64,000 nucleotides of DNA from the NCBI GenBank assembly GCA_963804595.1, contig CAWDQZ010000019.1, positions 62,001 through 126,000 of the forward strand, in the 5' to 3' direction. The position numbers and the translations under genes were made by a program. The notes under the pieces are model-generated. The model searched no databases and had not been told where the DNA came from. It worked only from the letters and a program-made list of their open reading frames with translations. Source of the stretch: DASUPK01 sp963804595 (GTDB lineage: Bacteria; Actinomycetota; Thermoleophilia; Solirubrobacterales; 70-9). Positions 1 to 8,849 of this stretch are shown here, piece after piece. Within the stretch, counting starts at the first letter, position 1; each line of letters starts with the position of its first letter.

Positions 1-3000
1 CGGGCGGAAGCTCGCCGCCGCGCTCGGTCCCGGCGATCACCTCGTCGGGAGCCTTCTCCTTCGGGATGAAGCCGGACTTCATGCCGAAGTACACCGCCTG
101 GGGGTGGTGGGCGATGATGGCCACGGTCGATTGCTCCGGCTCGACGGCGTAGCCGCCGGAGAGCGTCATCCCGATCTGATCGAGGCCGAGCACGCGCCAG
201 ACCTTCTCGTGCTCCGATTGGTCCGGGCACGCCGGGTAGCCCCACGAATAGCGCCGGCCCTGGTCGCGCGGGATGTCGAGCTCCGAGCGGACCTCGGAGT
301 GGAGCCATTCGGCGAGACCCTCGGCCGCCTGCACCCCGAGCCCATGCACATATAGCTGCTCGGCGAACTCGCCGTCGGCCTCGAGCCTCTTGATCAGCTT
401 GGTGACCTCGGGCCCCACTGTGACGCCCTGCAGGGCGACGACGTCGCGCTCACCTGAGTCAACCTCACCTGATCCTTGCTTCGCTTCGCTCCGTAGGGGG
501 CGGAAGAAGTCGGTCAGGCAGATCCGATCGTGCTTCGGCTGGCGCGGGAAGACGAGCCGCTCGAGCTCGCGCTCCGGGTACTCGGGATCGAAGATGACAA
601 GTTCGTTCCCGTCGGCGGCGCAGGGGAAGTAGCCGAGCCGGGCGCGGGGCTGGAGGTAGTCCTGCTCGCGCCACATCCGCTCGAGGCGCGGAGCGAAGCC
701 CTCCTCGCCCTCGTGCCCGTCCACGATCTGACGCCACTCCTCGCCCTTCTTGCCTCGGCCGCCCCAGTGGAGCTTGAAGAGGACGTGGCGGTCGAGGTGC
801 GGGTACACGTCGTCGAAATCCACCGGGACGTCGCGGACGCCCCAGAACGGCGGCTCTGGGACGGGCGCGTCGGTCCGTGCGTCCGAGCGAACGCTGTCGT
901 CCGTGGTCGGCGGCGCGTCGTCCGCCACGACCGGCTTTTCGCGTAGCTCCTGTGCCTCGGACCGGATTCGCTCGACCAGCGAGGAGCGGGCCGCATCGTC
1001 GATCAGGGCGTCCATCGTGTCGAGCCCGGCGAAGGCGTCCTTGCAGTAGAAGACTCCTGGCTCGTAGACGTCGTCGGACTCCTTGCCGCCCGGGTAGAGG
1101 ATGCGGCGCCCGAAGTCGCGGTTGATCGCCGCCCCGCCGATCAGCACGGGGAAGGCCAGGCCTCGTTGGTGCAGTTCCTGCACGCAGGTTGGCATCTGCT
1201 TGGAGGTCGAGACGAGCAGCGCCGAGAGGCCGATCGCGTCGGCCTCGTGCTCGATGGCGGCGGAGATGATCGTGTCCACCGGGACCTGCTTGCCCAGGTC
1301 GATCACCGTGTAGCCGTTGTTGGTGAGGATCGTGTTGACCAGCGACTTGCCGATGTCGTGGACGTCGCCGAAGACGGTCGCGATCACGACCTTGCCCTTG
1401 GTGTGGCCCTCGATCCGCTCGAGGTAGTTCTCGAGCTGGGCGACCGCGCGCTTCATCACCTCGGCGGACTGGAGGACGAACGGCAGGATCAGCTCGCCGG
1501 CGCCGAACTTGTCGCCGACCTCCTTCATCGCGGGCAGCAGCACCTCGTTGAGAGTGGGGACGGCGCCGATCTTCTCGACGGAGCGGTCGATCCAGTCCTC
1601 GACGCCCTCCTTCTTGCGGTGGAGGATCTGCCAGTGGAGAGCCTCCTCGGGCTCCATGCCTTCCGTGGGATCGCCCGCCGCCTCCTCCGCCTCCTCACCC
1701 TTCGACTCGAAGTGCGCGATGAACATCTCCAGTGCGTCTTCGGAACGATTGAAGACCAGCTCATCGGTGAGCTCGCGCTCCTCCTCCGGGATCTCTGCGT
1801 AGGGAGTGATGTGGTTCGGGTTGACCATCGCCAGGTCTAGCCCGGCCTGGACGCAGTGGTGTAGGAAGACCGAGTTGAGGGCGGCGCGGGCCTTCGGCGA
1901 GACGCCGAAAGAGACGTTGGAGACGCCGAGCGAGGTCTTCACCCCGGGGAGCTCGGACTTGATCCGCCCGATCCCCTCGATCGTCTCCAAGGCGGAGGGG
2001 CGCCATTCCTCGTCTCCCGTCGTCAGAGTGAAGGTGAGCGCATCGAAGATCAGCGCCTCGGGGTGGAGGCCGTGCTCGTCGCAGCAGAGGTCTCGGATCC
2101 GCCTGGCGACCTCGAGCTTGCGCTCCGCGGTCTTCGCCATCCCCTCCTCGTCGATCGTCAGCGCGATAACGCAGGCGCCATGGGCCTTGGCGAGCGGCAC
2201 GACGCGGTCGAGCTTGTCGCGGCCGGCCTCGAGGTTGATCGAGTTGACGATCGCGCGGCCAGGGATCCGCTCGAGGGCCGCCTCGATCACCTCGGGCTCG
2301 GTCGAGTCGACCTGGATCGGGGCCGGCTGCGTCAGCGAGATCCGCTGGACGACCTCGCCCATCTGGGCGTCCTCGTCCTGACGCTCGGTGAGCGCCACGC
2401 AGACGTCGAGGACGTGGGCCCCGCCCGTGACCTGGTCCTCCGCGACCTGCAGCAGGCCGTCGTAGTCGTCGGAGAGGAGCATCTGCTTTGCGGCGCGAGA
2501 GCCCTGTGAGTTGACGCGCTCGCCGACGAGCGTCGGCCGCGGCTCCTGAACGAGTGGGGTCGCGGTCATCATCGACGACACGGCCGCCTGCCCCCGCTCG
2601 GGGCGCTCTTCGGGTTTGCCCTCGCCGACCCGCTCGCGGATCGCTCGGATGTGATCCGGGGTGGTGCCGCAGCAGCCGCCGACGAGGCCGACGCCGTAGC
2701 GCTCGACGAACTCGCCGAGCGTCGCGGCGAGAGATTCGGGCTGCTCGGGGAAGATCGTCTCGCCGTTGGGGCCTTGCAGAGGCAGCCCGGCGTTGGGGAT
2801 GCAGTGGACGGGCAGCGGCGACGTCTCGCCCAGGTAGCGGATCGCGTCGCGCATGTCCTCGGGACCCGTCGAGCAGTTCAGCCCGATCACCTGGACGTCG
2901 AGCGCCGACAGCGTGGTCAGCACGGCCCGGATGTCGGTCCCCAGCAGCATCCTGCCGCCCTGCGGAAGCAGCGAGACCGAGGCCTGGATCGGGAGTGCGC

Positions 3001-3547
3001 GGCCCGTCAGCTTGAACGCCTTGCGGACGCCGAAGATCGCCGCCTTCACCTCGAGGATGTCCTGGGCCGTCTCGATGATGATCAGGTCGGCCCCGCCCTC
3101 CACCAGGCCCTGTGCCTGCTCGGTGAAGACCTCGACCAGCCTGCCGAAGCTGATGTCGCCAAGAGTCGGATCGTCGGATGCCGGCAAGAACCCGGTCGGC
3201 CCGATCGAGCCCGCGACGAAGCGGTGGGTGCCGGCCGCCTTCCGGGCGATCTCCGCCGCGCTGCGGTTGATCTCCAGGGTGTGCTCGCCGAGACCCCACT
3301 CATCGAGCTTCAGCCGGCTGCCCTGGAAGGTGTCGGTCTCGACGACCTCGGCACCGGCCTCGAGCATCGAGGCGTGGACGCCCTCGATCACGTCCGGGCG
3401 GTTGAGCACGAGCGCCTCATGGCACTTGCCCTCGAGCCCGCCGTAGTCCTCCTGCGTCAGGTCGAACTGCTCCAGGGTCGCCCCCATGCCGCCGTCGAAG
3501 ACGATGACACGCTCGCGGACCGCCCCCATGAAGTCGCGATCGGGCAT
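1..3547 (-). CDS. metH: Cobalamin-dependent methionine synthase MetH (3' end cut by window edge)
   Basis: Transfers a methyl group from methyl-tetrahydrofolate via cobalamin to homocysteine, giving methionine in the cytoplasm. About 1182 residues are visible and the frame is open to the left edge, so only a short C-terminal piece is missing. Domains in order: homocysteine-binding with zinc cysteines in LNCSTG (about residue 223) and GGCCGTT (about 290); a pterin-binding domain (about 340-600); a B12 cap and B12-binding domain with the cobalamin-ligand motif GDVHDIGKS near 730; and a reactivation domain with the AdoMet motif YSWGYPACPD near 1100. ATG at 3547 has no clear Shine-Dalgarno; TACCCT lies 8 nt upstream, suggesting a leaderless mRNA. 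It is divergent from metE with a 93-nt gap. Confidence 0.97.
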   Translation of the reverse strand, partial: MPDRDFMGAVRERVIVFDGGMGATLEQFDLTQEDYGGLEGKCHEALVLNRPDVIEGVHASMLEAGAEVVETDTFQGSRLKLDEWGLGEHTLEINRSAAEIARKAAGTHRFVAGSIGPTGFLPASDDPTLGDISFGRLVEVFTEQAQGLVEGGADLIIIETAQDILEVKAAIFGVRKAFKLTGRALPIQASVSLLPQGGRMLLGTDIRAVLTTLSALDVQVIGLNCSTGPEDMRDAIRYLGETSPLPVHCIPNAGLPLQGPNGETIFPEQPESLAATLGEFVERYGVGLVGGCCGTTPDHIRAIRERVGEGKPEERPERGQAAVSSMMTATPLVQEPRPTLVGERVNSQGSRAAKQMLLSDDYDGLLQVAEDQVTGGAHVLDVCVALTERQDEDAQMGEVVQRISLTQPAPIQVDSTEPEVIEAALERIPGRAIVNSINLEAGRDKLDRVVPLAKAHGACVIALTIDEEGMAKTAERKLEVARRIRDLCCDEHGLHPEALIFDALTFTLTTGDEEWRPSALETIEGIGRIKSELPGVKTSLGVSNVSFGVSPKARAALNSVFLHHCVQAGLDLAMVNPNHITPYAEIPEEERELTDELVFNRSEDALEMFIAHFESKGEEAEEAAGDPTEGMEPEEALHWQILHRKKEGVEDWIDRSVEKIGAVPTLNEVLLPAMKEVGDKFGAGELILPFVLQSAEVMKRAVAQLENYLERIEGHTKGKVVIATVFGDVHDIGKSLVNTILTNNGYTVIDLGKQVPVDTIISAAIEHEADAIGLSALLVSTSKQMPTCVQELHQRGLAFPVLIGGAAINRDFGRRILYPGGKESDDVYEPGVFYCKDAFAGLDTMDALIDDAARSSLVERIRSEAQELREKPVVADDAPPTTDDSVRSDARTDAPVPEPPFWGVRDVPVDFDDVYPHLDRHVLFKLHWGGRGKKGEEWRQIVDGHEGEEGFAPRLERMWREQDYLQPRARLGYFPCAADGNELVIFDPEYPERELERLVFPRQPKHDRICLTDFFRPLRSEAKQGSGEVDSGERDVVALQGVTVGPEVTKLIKRLEADGEFAEQLYVHGLGVQAAEGLAEWLHSEVRSELDIPRDQGRRYSWGYPACPDQSEHEKVWRVLGLDQIGMTLSGGYAVEPEQSTVAIIAHHPQAVYFGMKSGFIPKEKAPDEVIAGTERGGELPP

Positions 3548-3555
3548 GGCGGAGA

Positions 3556-3561
3556 AGGGTA
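3556..3561 (-). promoter_or_regulatory. Putative -10 box of metH (leaderless)
   Basis: TACCCT on the minus strand fits the actinobacterial -10 pattern TANNNT and ends 8 nt before the metH ATG. Transcription would start at or next to the start codon. No -35 was identified with certainty. Confidence 0.5.
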
Positions 3562-3628
3562 GAGGGTGAGCGCTCGCAGGATTCCGCACCGAGGCTCGCG
3601 AAGCGGGTTTCCCAGATCGACCGCCCGG

Positions 3629-3634
3629 TAGGGT
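3629..3634 (+). promoter_or_regulatory. Putative -10 box of metE (leaderless)
   Basis: TAGGGT lies 6 nt before the metE ATG and no Shine-Dalgarno is present, so the mRNA probably begins at the start codon. That leaves no 5' leader that could carry a cobalamin riboswitch. Confidence 0.55.
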
Positions 3635-3640
3635 CTTTTT

Positions 3641-6010
3641 ATGGCCCTCTCGAACGTCTCCGGATTTCCGAGGATCGGCCGCAACCGCGAGCTCAAGTTC
3701 GCAACCGAGGGGTACTGGCGCGGCGAGACCTCAGCCGATGAGCTCGCCGAGGTCGCCAAGCGGATCCGCGTCGAGAACTGGAAGCTCATGCAGGACGCCG
3801 GCATCGACCTGATTCCCTCGAGCGACTTCTCCTACTACGACCAGGTGCTCGACACCATCGCCCTGGTCGGCGCGGTGCCCGAGCGATACGGCTGGGATGG
3901 GAGCGAGGTCGACCTGGACACCTACTTCGCCATGGCGCGCGGTCGTCAGACGGACGACCAGGACGTCACCGCCATGGAGATGACGAAGTGGTTCGACACG
4001 AACTACCACTACATCGTTCCCGAGCTCGGGCCCGAGGCGAGATTCTCGCTGTCGACCTCGAAGCCCTTCGACGAGCACGCCGAGGCGATGGAGGAGCTCG
4101 GCATCGACACGGTTCCGGTGCTGATCGGCCCCGTCAGCTTCCTGCTGCTCTCGAAGCCTGCCGAGGGTGTCTCGGAGCGATTCGACGCCGTCGATCTGAT
4201 CGAGCCCCTGGTCGAAGTGTACGGCGAGGTGATCGAGCGGCTCGCTGAGCAGGGCGCGACCTGGGTGCAGCTCGACGAGCCCTGCTTCGTCGAGGATCGC
4301 TCCGAGAAGGAGCTCGATGCGCTCCGTCTCGCGTACGAGGAGCTCGGCAAGGTCCGTGAGAGGCCACGGATCCTGGTCAAGACGTACTTCGACCACGTCG
4401 GCGACGCCTATGAGGTGCTCCGCGAGGCGCCGATCGACGGCATCGGGCTCGACTTCACGGGTTTCGTCCACGGCGACCCCCTCTCGCCGGATGTCCACAT
4501 ACACGGCGGGCGGCACAACGCCGAGTTCATCGCCAACGACGACCTTGGCGAGAAGTGGCTCTTCGCGGGGATCGTGGACGGGCGAAATGTCTGGATCAAC
4601 CATCTCGAGCATTCGCTCGATGCACTGGACGGGCTTCAGACCCGGACCGCGCAGGTCGTGGTCTCGACCAGTTGCTCGCTGCTGCACGTCCCAATCGATC
4701 TCGACGCGGAGCCTTCCGGTGTGGACGCCGACCTCGACGACGAGATGCGCTCGTGGATGGCCTTCGCAGCCCAGAAGGTGGGGGAGGTCGCCACTCTGGC
4801 GAAGGGCGTCGCCGAGGGCCGCGACGCGATCTCCGACGAACTCGATGCGAATGACCGGGCTCGCGATTCCAGGAACGGCTCGCAGCGCACAAGGAACGTC
4901 GAGGTGCGCGCGCGGATCGAGGGCCTCGACGAGGAGCACGACCGGCGAAACAGCCCGTTCGAGGAACGCCGGCAGGCGCAGCGGGCCCGCATCGACATCC
5001 CGGAGCTCTTCCCCGCGACGACGATCGGCTCCTATCCGCAGACGGACGAGATTCGCAAGACCCGCGCCAAGGAGAAGCGCGGCGAGATCGACTGGGAGAC
5101 CTACAAGGAGGCCATGCAGGGCGATATCGAGAAGGTGATCCGCTTCCAGGAGGACGTCGGCCTGGACGTGCTCGTCCACGGCGAGCCGGAGCGGAACGAC
5201 ATGGTCCAGTACTTCGGCGAGCAGATGGAGGGCTACGTCTTCACCGAAAACGCCTGGGTGCAGTCGTATGGCTCGCGCTACGTGCGCCCACCGATCATCT
5301 TCGGCGACGTGCTGCGGCCGTCGACGATGACCGTCGACTGGATCACCTATGCCCAGTCCCTCACCGACAAGCCGGTCAAGGGGATGCTGACCGGACCAGT
5401 GACGATGCTCGAATGGTCGTTCGTCCGCGACGACCAGCCGCTCGCGGACACCTGCAAGCAGCTTGCTCTTGCGATCCGCGACGAGGTCGAGGACCTCGAG
5501 AAGGCCGGCGTCCAGATCATTCAGGTCGACGAGCCCGCGATCCGCGAGGGGCTGCCTCTGCGCAAGGACCGCTGGGACGAGTATCTGAGCTGGGCGGTGC
5601 ACTGCTTCCGCCTCTCCACCGCGGTCGTCAGGGACGAGACCCAGATCCAGACCCACATGTGCTACTCGGACTTCGGCGACATCCTGGAGCAGATCCAGGC
5701 GATGGACGCCGACGTCAACCTGATCGAGGCGGCCCGCTCCCGGATGGAGCTGCTCCACGACTGGGAGAGGACCGGCTACCGCAATGACATTGGGCCCGGC
5801 GTCTACGACATCCACTCGCCTCGCATCCCGAGCGTGGAGGAAATGGTCGAGCTGCTTCACGAGGCCGCGCGAGTCCTACGGCCCGAGCAGCTCTGGGTCA
5901 ACCCCGATTGCGGCCTCAAGACGCGCACCTGGACCGAGGTCGATCCCAGCCTGCGCAACATGGTCGACGCGGCCAAGCAGCTGCGCGAAGAGCTCGTTCC
6001 GGCGTCCTAA
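3641..6010 (+). CDS. metE: Cobalamin-independent methionine synthase MetE
   Basis: 5-Methyltetrahydropteroyltriglutamate-homocysteine methyltransferase, the zinc enzyme that makes methionine without B12. The 789 residues are close to the usual family length. The N-terminal half begins with the family-typical FPRIGRNRELK stretch, and the catalytic half carries the zinc ligands: His and Cys in THMCYSDFGD (about 671 and 673), Glu in LIEAARSRMELL, and Cys in NPDCGLKTR (about 757). It is followed after 16 nt by a GST gene on the same strand. Having metE head-to-head with metH gives the cell both routes; how the choice is regulated is not visible in the DNA. Confidence 0.97.
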   Translation: MALSNVSGFPRIGRNRELKFATEGYWRGETSADELAEVAKRIRVENWKLMQDAGIDLIPSSDFSYYDQVLDTIALVGAVPERYGWDGSEVDLDTYFAMARGRQTDDQDVTAMEMTKWFDTNYHYIVPELGPEARFSLSTSKPFDEHAEAMEELGIDTVPVLIGPVSFLLLSKPAEGVSERFDAVDLIEPLVEVYGEVIERLAEQGATWVQLDEPCFVEDRSEKELDALRLAYEELGKVRERPRILVKTYFDHVGDAYEVLREAPIDGIGLDFTGFVHGDPLSPDVHIHGGRHNAEFIANDDLGEKWLFAGIVDGRNVWINHLEHSLDALDGLQTRTAQVVVSTSCSLLHVPIDLDAEPSGVDADLDDEMRSWMAFAAQKVGEVATLAKGVAEGRDAISDELDANDRARDSRNGSQRTRNVEVRARIEGLDEEHDRRNSPFEERRQAQRARIDIPELFPATTIGSYPQTDEIRKTRAKEKRGEIDWETYKEAMQGDIEKVIRFQEDVGLDVLVHGEPERNDMVQYFGEQMEGYVFTENAWVQSYGSRYVRPPIIFGDVLRPSTMTVDWITYAQSLTDKPVKGMLTGPVTMLEWSFVRDDQPLADTCKQLALAIRDEVEDLEKAGVQIIQVDEPAIREGLPLRKDRWDEYLSWAVHCFRLSTAVVRDETQIQTHMCYSDFGDILEQIQAMDADVNLIEAARSRMELLHDWERTGYRNDIGPGVYDIHSPRIPSVEEMVELLHEAARVLRPEQLWVNPDCGLKTRTWTEVDPSLRNMVDAAKQLREELVPAS

Positions 6011-6026
6011 CGGACGCCTCTCCGCC

Positions 6027-6623
6027 GTGCTGCTCTACGACTCCCAGGTATCGGGCAACTGTTACAAGGTCCGGCTGCTGCTGGCCCACCTCGGCGTCGA
6101 ATACGAGCGACGCGAGGTGGACGTCGTAGACCGCTCGAACCGTGTCGAGCTTCTTGGGGAGCTCAATCCAGCGCTGCGCGTGCCAACCCTTGTGCTCGAC
6201 GACGGTCGTCCGCTGGCAGAGTCCAACGCGATCCTCTTCCACTTTGCCGAGGGGACGCCGTACCTGCCCGAGGATCGATATGAGCGCGCCCAGGCGCTCC
6301 AGTGGTTGTTCTTCGAGCAGTACAGCCACGAGCCCAACATCGCGGTCGTGCGGTTCTGGGTCCGCTACTCGGGCACTCCCCCGGTGGACGCCGAGGTGGA
6401 GACCAGACGCCGCGCCGGCTACGCAGCCCTCGACGCGATGGAACGCCACCTGTCCAGCCGTACCTTCCATGTCGGCGAGCGCTTCACGATCGCTGACATC
6501 TCGCTCTACGCCTACACCCACGTTGCCGCCGAGGGCGGGTTCGACCTGGCGGGGTATCCCGCTATCCGCGCCTGGGTCGATCGCGTGGCGGGCCAACCGG
6601 GCCACACATCAATCACGGCCTGA
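6027..6623 (+). CDS. Glutathione S-transferase family protein
   Basis: 198 residues from the GTG at 6027, chosen because the open frame further upstream lies inside metE. The N-terminal thioredoxin-fold domain has the GST-like SGNCYKVRLLLAHLG start and the cis-proline loop region RVPTLVLDDGRPLAES; the helical C-terminal domain includes FTIADISLYAYTH. Actinobacteria generally lack glutathione, so the thiol substrate is unknown and could be another low-molecular-weight thiol. It starts 16 nt after metE and is probably co-transcribed with it. Confidence 0.88.
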   Translation: MLLYDSQVSGNCYKVRLLLAHLGVEYERREVDVVDRSNRVELLGELNPALRVPTLVLDDGRPLAESNAILFHFAEGTPYLPEDRYERAQALQWLFFEQYSHEPNIAVVRFWVRYSGTPPVDAEVETRRRAGYAALDAMERHLSSRTFHVGERFTIADISLYAYTHVAAEGGFDLAGYPAIRAWVDRVAGQPGHTSITA

Positions 6624-6627
6624 CCAT

Positions 6628-6648
6628 CCAGATATCTGGCCGGTTTTT
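6628..6648 (+). terminator. Possible terminator after metE-GST
   Basis: The 12-bp palindrome CCAGATATCTGG begins 5 nt after the GST stop and is followed by ccgg and five T. The stem is short, so this is a weak candidate. Confidence 0.35.
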
Positions 6649-6738
6649 GCCGATTCCTAACCTTCGCTTGGGCGTCGCCTAACGGCGAGCGGGCATGCTT
6701 GGGCGGAAAGCTAGTCAGCCACGGCAGGAGGAATCGAG

Positions 6739-7068
6739 ATGAAGAAGAGGACTTGGATCATCGCGGCGCTAGCCGCACTCGCCATCGCCGCGGTTGCGGC
6801 GCCGGCCGCTCAGGCACGCAACTTCGAGGGCGCGATCGTCGCCAAGAACGCGAAGGTGAAGACCTTCAGCATCCGCGAGGACGAGGGCGGCGGGACCTTC
6901 AAGGTGAAGGTCACCAAGAACACCGTCTATCAGGGCATCAGCGGCTTCAAGGCCATCAAGGTCGGCCGCACCGACCTCGAGGTCATCGCCAAGAAGTCGA
7001 ACGGCCGTTGGATCGCCAGCAAGGTCGAGACCCGCGGCGGCTCCGGTGGCGGCGGCAAGGACGGCTAA
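6739..7068 (+). CDS. Small secreted protein, possible DUF5666-like beta fold
   Basis: 109 residues with a clean signal peptide (KKR, a hydrophobic Ala-rich core, then AAQARN near residue 27). The mature part alternates short beta-like stretches (FEGAIVAKNAKVKTFSI, then FKVKVTKNTVYQGI) and ends in a Gly-rich tail, which recalls small OB-like DUF5666 proteins; this assignment is tentative. A strong ribosome site (aggagg) precedes the ATG. It converges on the aldehyde dehydrogenase, and the two stop codons overlap by four nt (ctaa). Confidence 0.75.
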   Translation: MKKRTWIIAALAALAIAAVAAPAAQARNFEGAIVAKNAKVKTFSIREDEGGGTFKVKVTKNTVYQGISGFKAIKVGRTDLEVIAKKSNGRWIASKVETRGGSGGGGKDG

Positions 7069-8612
7069 CGCCGTCCGAGTCGCCGGCGCCAGTCGCGCGA
7101 GTTGAAGAACTGCGTGATCTTGCGCAGCTTCGCCCGCCGGTCGCTCGTGTACGGGAAGTAGAGCGGCTCCCGCTTCCCGCCGAAGCGCGTGATCACGAGT
7201 GACTCCGGGCGAACGAACTTCTTGATCCCATACTCGCCGTGGCGGAAGCCGATCCCTGAGTCCTTCCAGCCGCCCATCGGCACGTCAGAGGCCAGGAACC
7301 CGACCAGGACGTCGTTGACGTTGGCCGTCCCGACCTCGAGCCGGCGGGCGACGGCCTCTGCCTGTCGCCTGCTGCCGAACACCGACGCCGAGAGCCCGTA
7401 GCGGCTGTCGTTGGCGAGCCGCACCGCCTCGTCAGGGTCGCGAACCTTCATCACCCCGACCACCGGGCCGAAGCTCTCGTCGCGCATGACGGTCATCGAG
7501 TGGTCGACGTCTGCGAGGACGGTGGGCTCGAACCAGTCGCCCGGCCTCTCGCCGCGATGGCCTCCGGTGAGCACGTTGGCGCCGCTCTCCCGAGCATCGT
7601 TAACGTGCGACTCGACGATGTCTGTCTGCTTGGGGAAGGTCATCGCCCCGATCTCCTTGCCGTGCTCGGGCCCGTCCATCCCCTGGTTGAGGCCCTTCAC
7701 CTCGTCCACGAAGCGGGTTAGGAACTCGTCGTAGACCGGCTCCTCGACGTAGATCCGCTCGGTCGAGATGCAGATCTGCCCCGAGTTGGCGAACGAGCCC
7801 CAGGCGGCTGCGTTGGCCGCGCGCTCGACGTCGGCCGTCCGCAGCACGATCATCGGGTCCTTGCCACCGAGCTCCGCGCTCACAGGGGTGAGGGTCTCGG
7901 CCGCGCGGACGAGGACCTTCTTCGCCGTGCGGTCCGAGCCGGTGAACTGCACGAAGTCGACCTCGTCGACCAGCGCCGAGCCGGTCTCTCCCATGCCGTT
8001 GACCACGTCGAAGACGTCGGGACCGCCGATCTCGGCCCTCCAGGCTTCAACGATCTCCCCGAGACCCAGCGGGGTGACCTCGGAGGGCTTGACGACGACC
8101 GCGCACCCGGCGACGAGGGCGGGAACCGCGTCGCCCAGCGAGAGGATGAGCGGGAAGTTCCAGGGGCTGATGACGCCGACCACCGGATACGGGCGGTACT
8201 GGACCTTGAGCTTCTTGACCTTCATCAGCGGCGAGTGGGCGGGGACCTTCTCGTCGCCGATGTACCTGCCGGCCTTCTTCCCGTAGAAGTTGATGAGGTC
8301 CACGACGTAGGGAACCTCGCCCATCGACTCGGCGCGGACCTTGCCCGTCTCCCGCTGCATTGTGTCCGCGATCTCGTCCTGATGATCGAGCAGCCAGTCG
8401 CGTAGCTTGCCGAGCCACTCGGCCCGACCCTTGATGCCGAGCTCCTCCCAGGCCGGCTGGTTGGCGCGCACTCGCGCGACGGTGGCGGCGACCTCGGCGG
8501 GGCCATCGATCGGCACGTTTGCGATCACCGAGTCGTCCGCGGGGTTGATCACCTCGAAGGTCTCCCGGGTGTCCTGACTCTTGGCGGCCTCGCTGACCGT
8601 GTCGATCGCCAT
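7065..8612 (-). CDS. NAD(P)-dependent aldehyde dehydrogenase (succinate-semialdehyde type)
   Basis: 515 residues from ATG 8612, preceded by a strong ggaggag ribosome site; the frame upstream of it is non-coding. It oxidises an aldehyde to an acid with NAD(P). Visible signatures are SPWNFPL, the general-base Glu in ELGGKDP (about 247) and the catalytic Cys in SGQICIS (about 280). The N-terminus (FEVINPADDSVIANVP) and overall pattern resemble succinate-semialdehyde or broad-range dehydrogenases, but the substrate cannot be fixed from sequence. It is divergent from a PucR-like regulator, with a palindrome in the gap. Confidence 0.93.
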   Translation of the reverse strand: MAIDTVSEAAKSQDTRETFEVINPADDSVIANVPIDGPAEVAATVARVRANQPAWEELGIKGRAEWLGKLRDWLLDHQDEIADTMQRETGKVRAESMGEVPYVVDLINFYGKKAGRYIGDEKVPAHSPLMKVKKLKVQYRPYPVVGVISPWNFPLILSLGDAVPALVAGCAVVVKPSEVTPLGLGEIVEAWRAEIGGPDVFDVVNGMGETGSALVDEVDFVQFTGSDRTAKKVLVRAAETLTPVSAELGGKDPMIVLRTADVERAANAAAWGSFANSGQICISTERIYVEEPVYDEFLTRFVDEVKGLNQGMDGPEHGKEIGAMTFPKQTDIVESHVNDARESGANVLTGGHRGERPGDWFEPTVLADVDHSMTVMRDESFGPVVGVMKVRDPDEAVRLANDSRYGLSASVFGSRRQAEAVARRLEVGTANVNDVLVGFLASDVPMGGWKDSGIGFRHGEYGIKKFVRPESLVITRFGGKREPLYFPYTSDRRAKLRKITQFFNSRDWRRRLGRR

Positions 8613-8652
8613 CTCTCTCCTCCTCGCCGGTTTCGAGCCACTGTACCGCCGC

Positions 8653-8670
8653 ACTGGCTGCCCAGCCAGT
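8653..8670. promoter_or_regulatory. 18-bp palindromic operator candidate before the aldehyde dehydrogenase
   Basis: ACTGGCTG, 2 nt, CAGCCAGT is a perfect 8-bp dyad 40 nt upstream of the aldehyde dehydrogenase start and within the 237-nt divergent gap. It is well placed to control that promoter. The regulator may be the adjacent PucR-like protein or a TetR-type protein; the left arm is identical to eight bases of the dyad at 53718. Confidence 0.55.
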
Positions 8671-8849
8671 TCGTGCGCGGAGCTAGTGCCGATCGACACG
8701 CTCGACCGCTTGGAGCAAGCGCTGCGCGCGATTTTCGACAGCGGGCCAAAGACCGTACGCCGAGGCGCGCCTACGGTGACTATCGACAGCAGTCGCCGCT
8801 TCCCGGGCCGCCCCGCCATGAAGAACATCGAAGCCCAGACGGAGTGACC

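Noticed and set aside
1761..3299. Long Arg/Gly-rich frame overlapping metH on the same strand
   Set aside because: It is a shifted frame of metH; its composition is unlike a protein and metH itself is fully supported.
3548..3640. Cobalamin riboswitch between metH and metE
   Set aside because: The gap is too short and the B12-box is not present; both genes appear leaderless.
3731..5860. 709-codon frame opposite metE
   Set aside because: Antisense shadow of a GC-rich gene; no family signature, and metE is certain.
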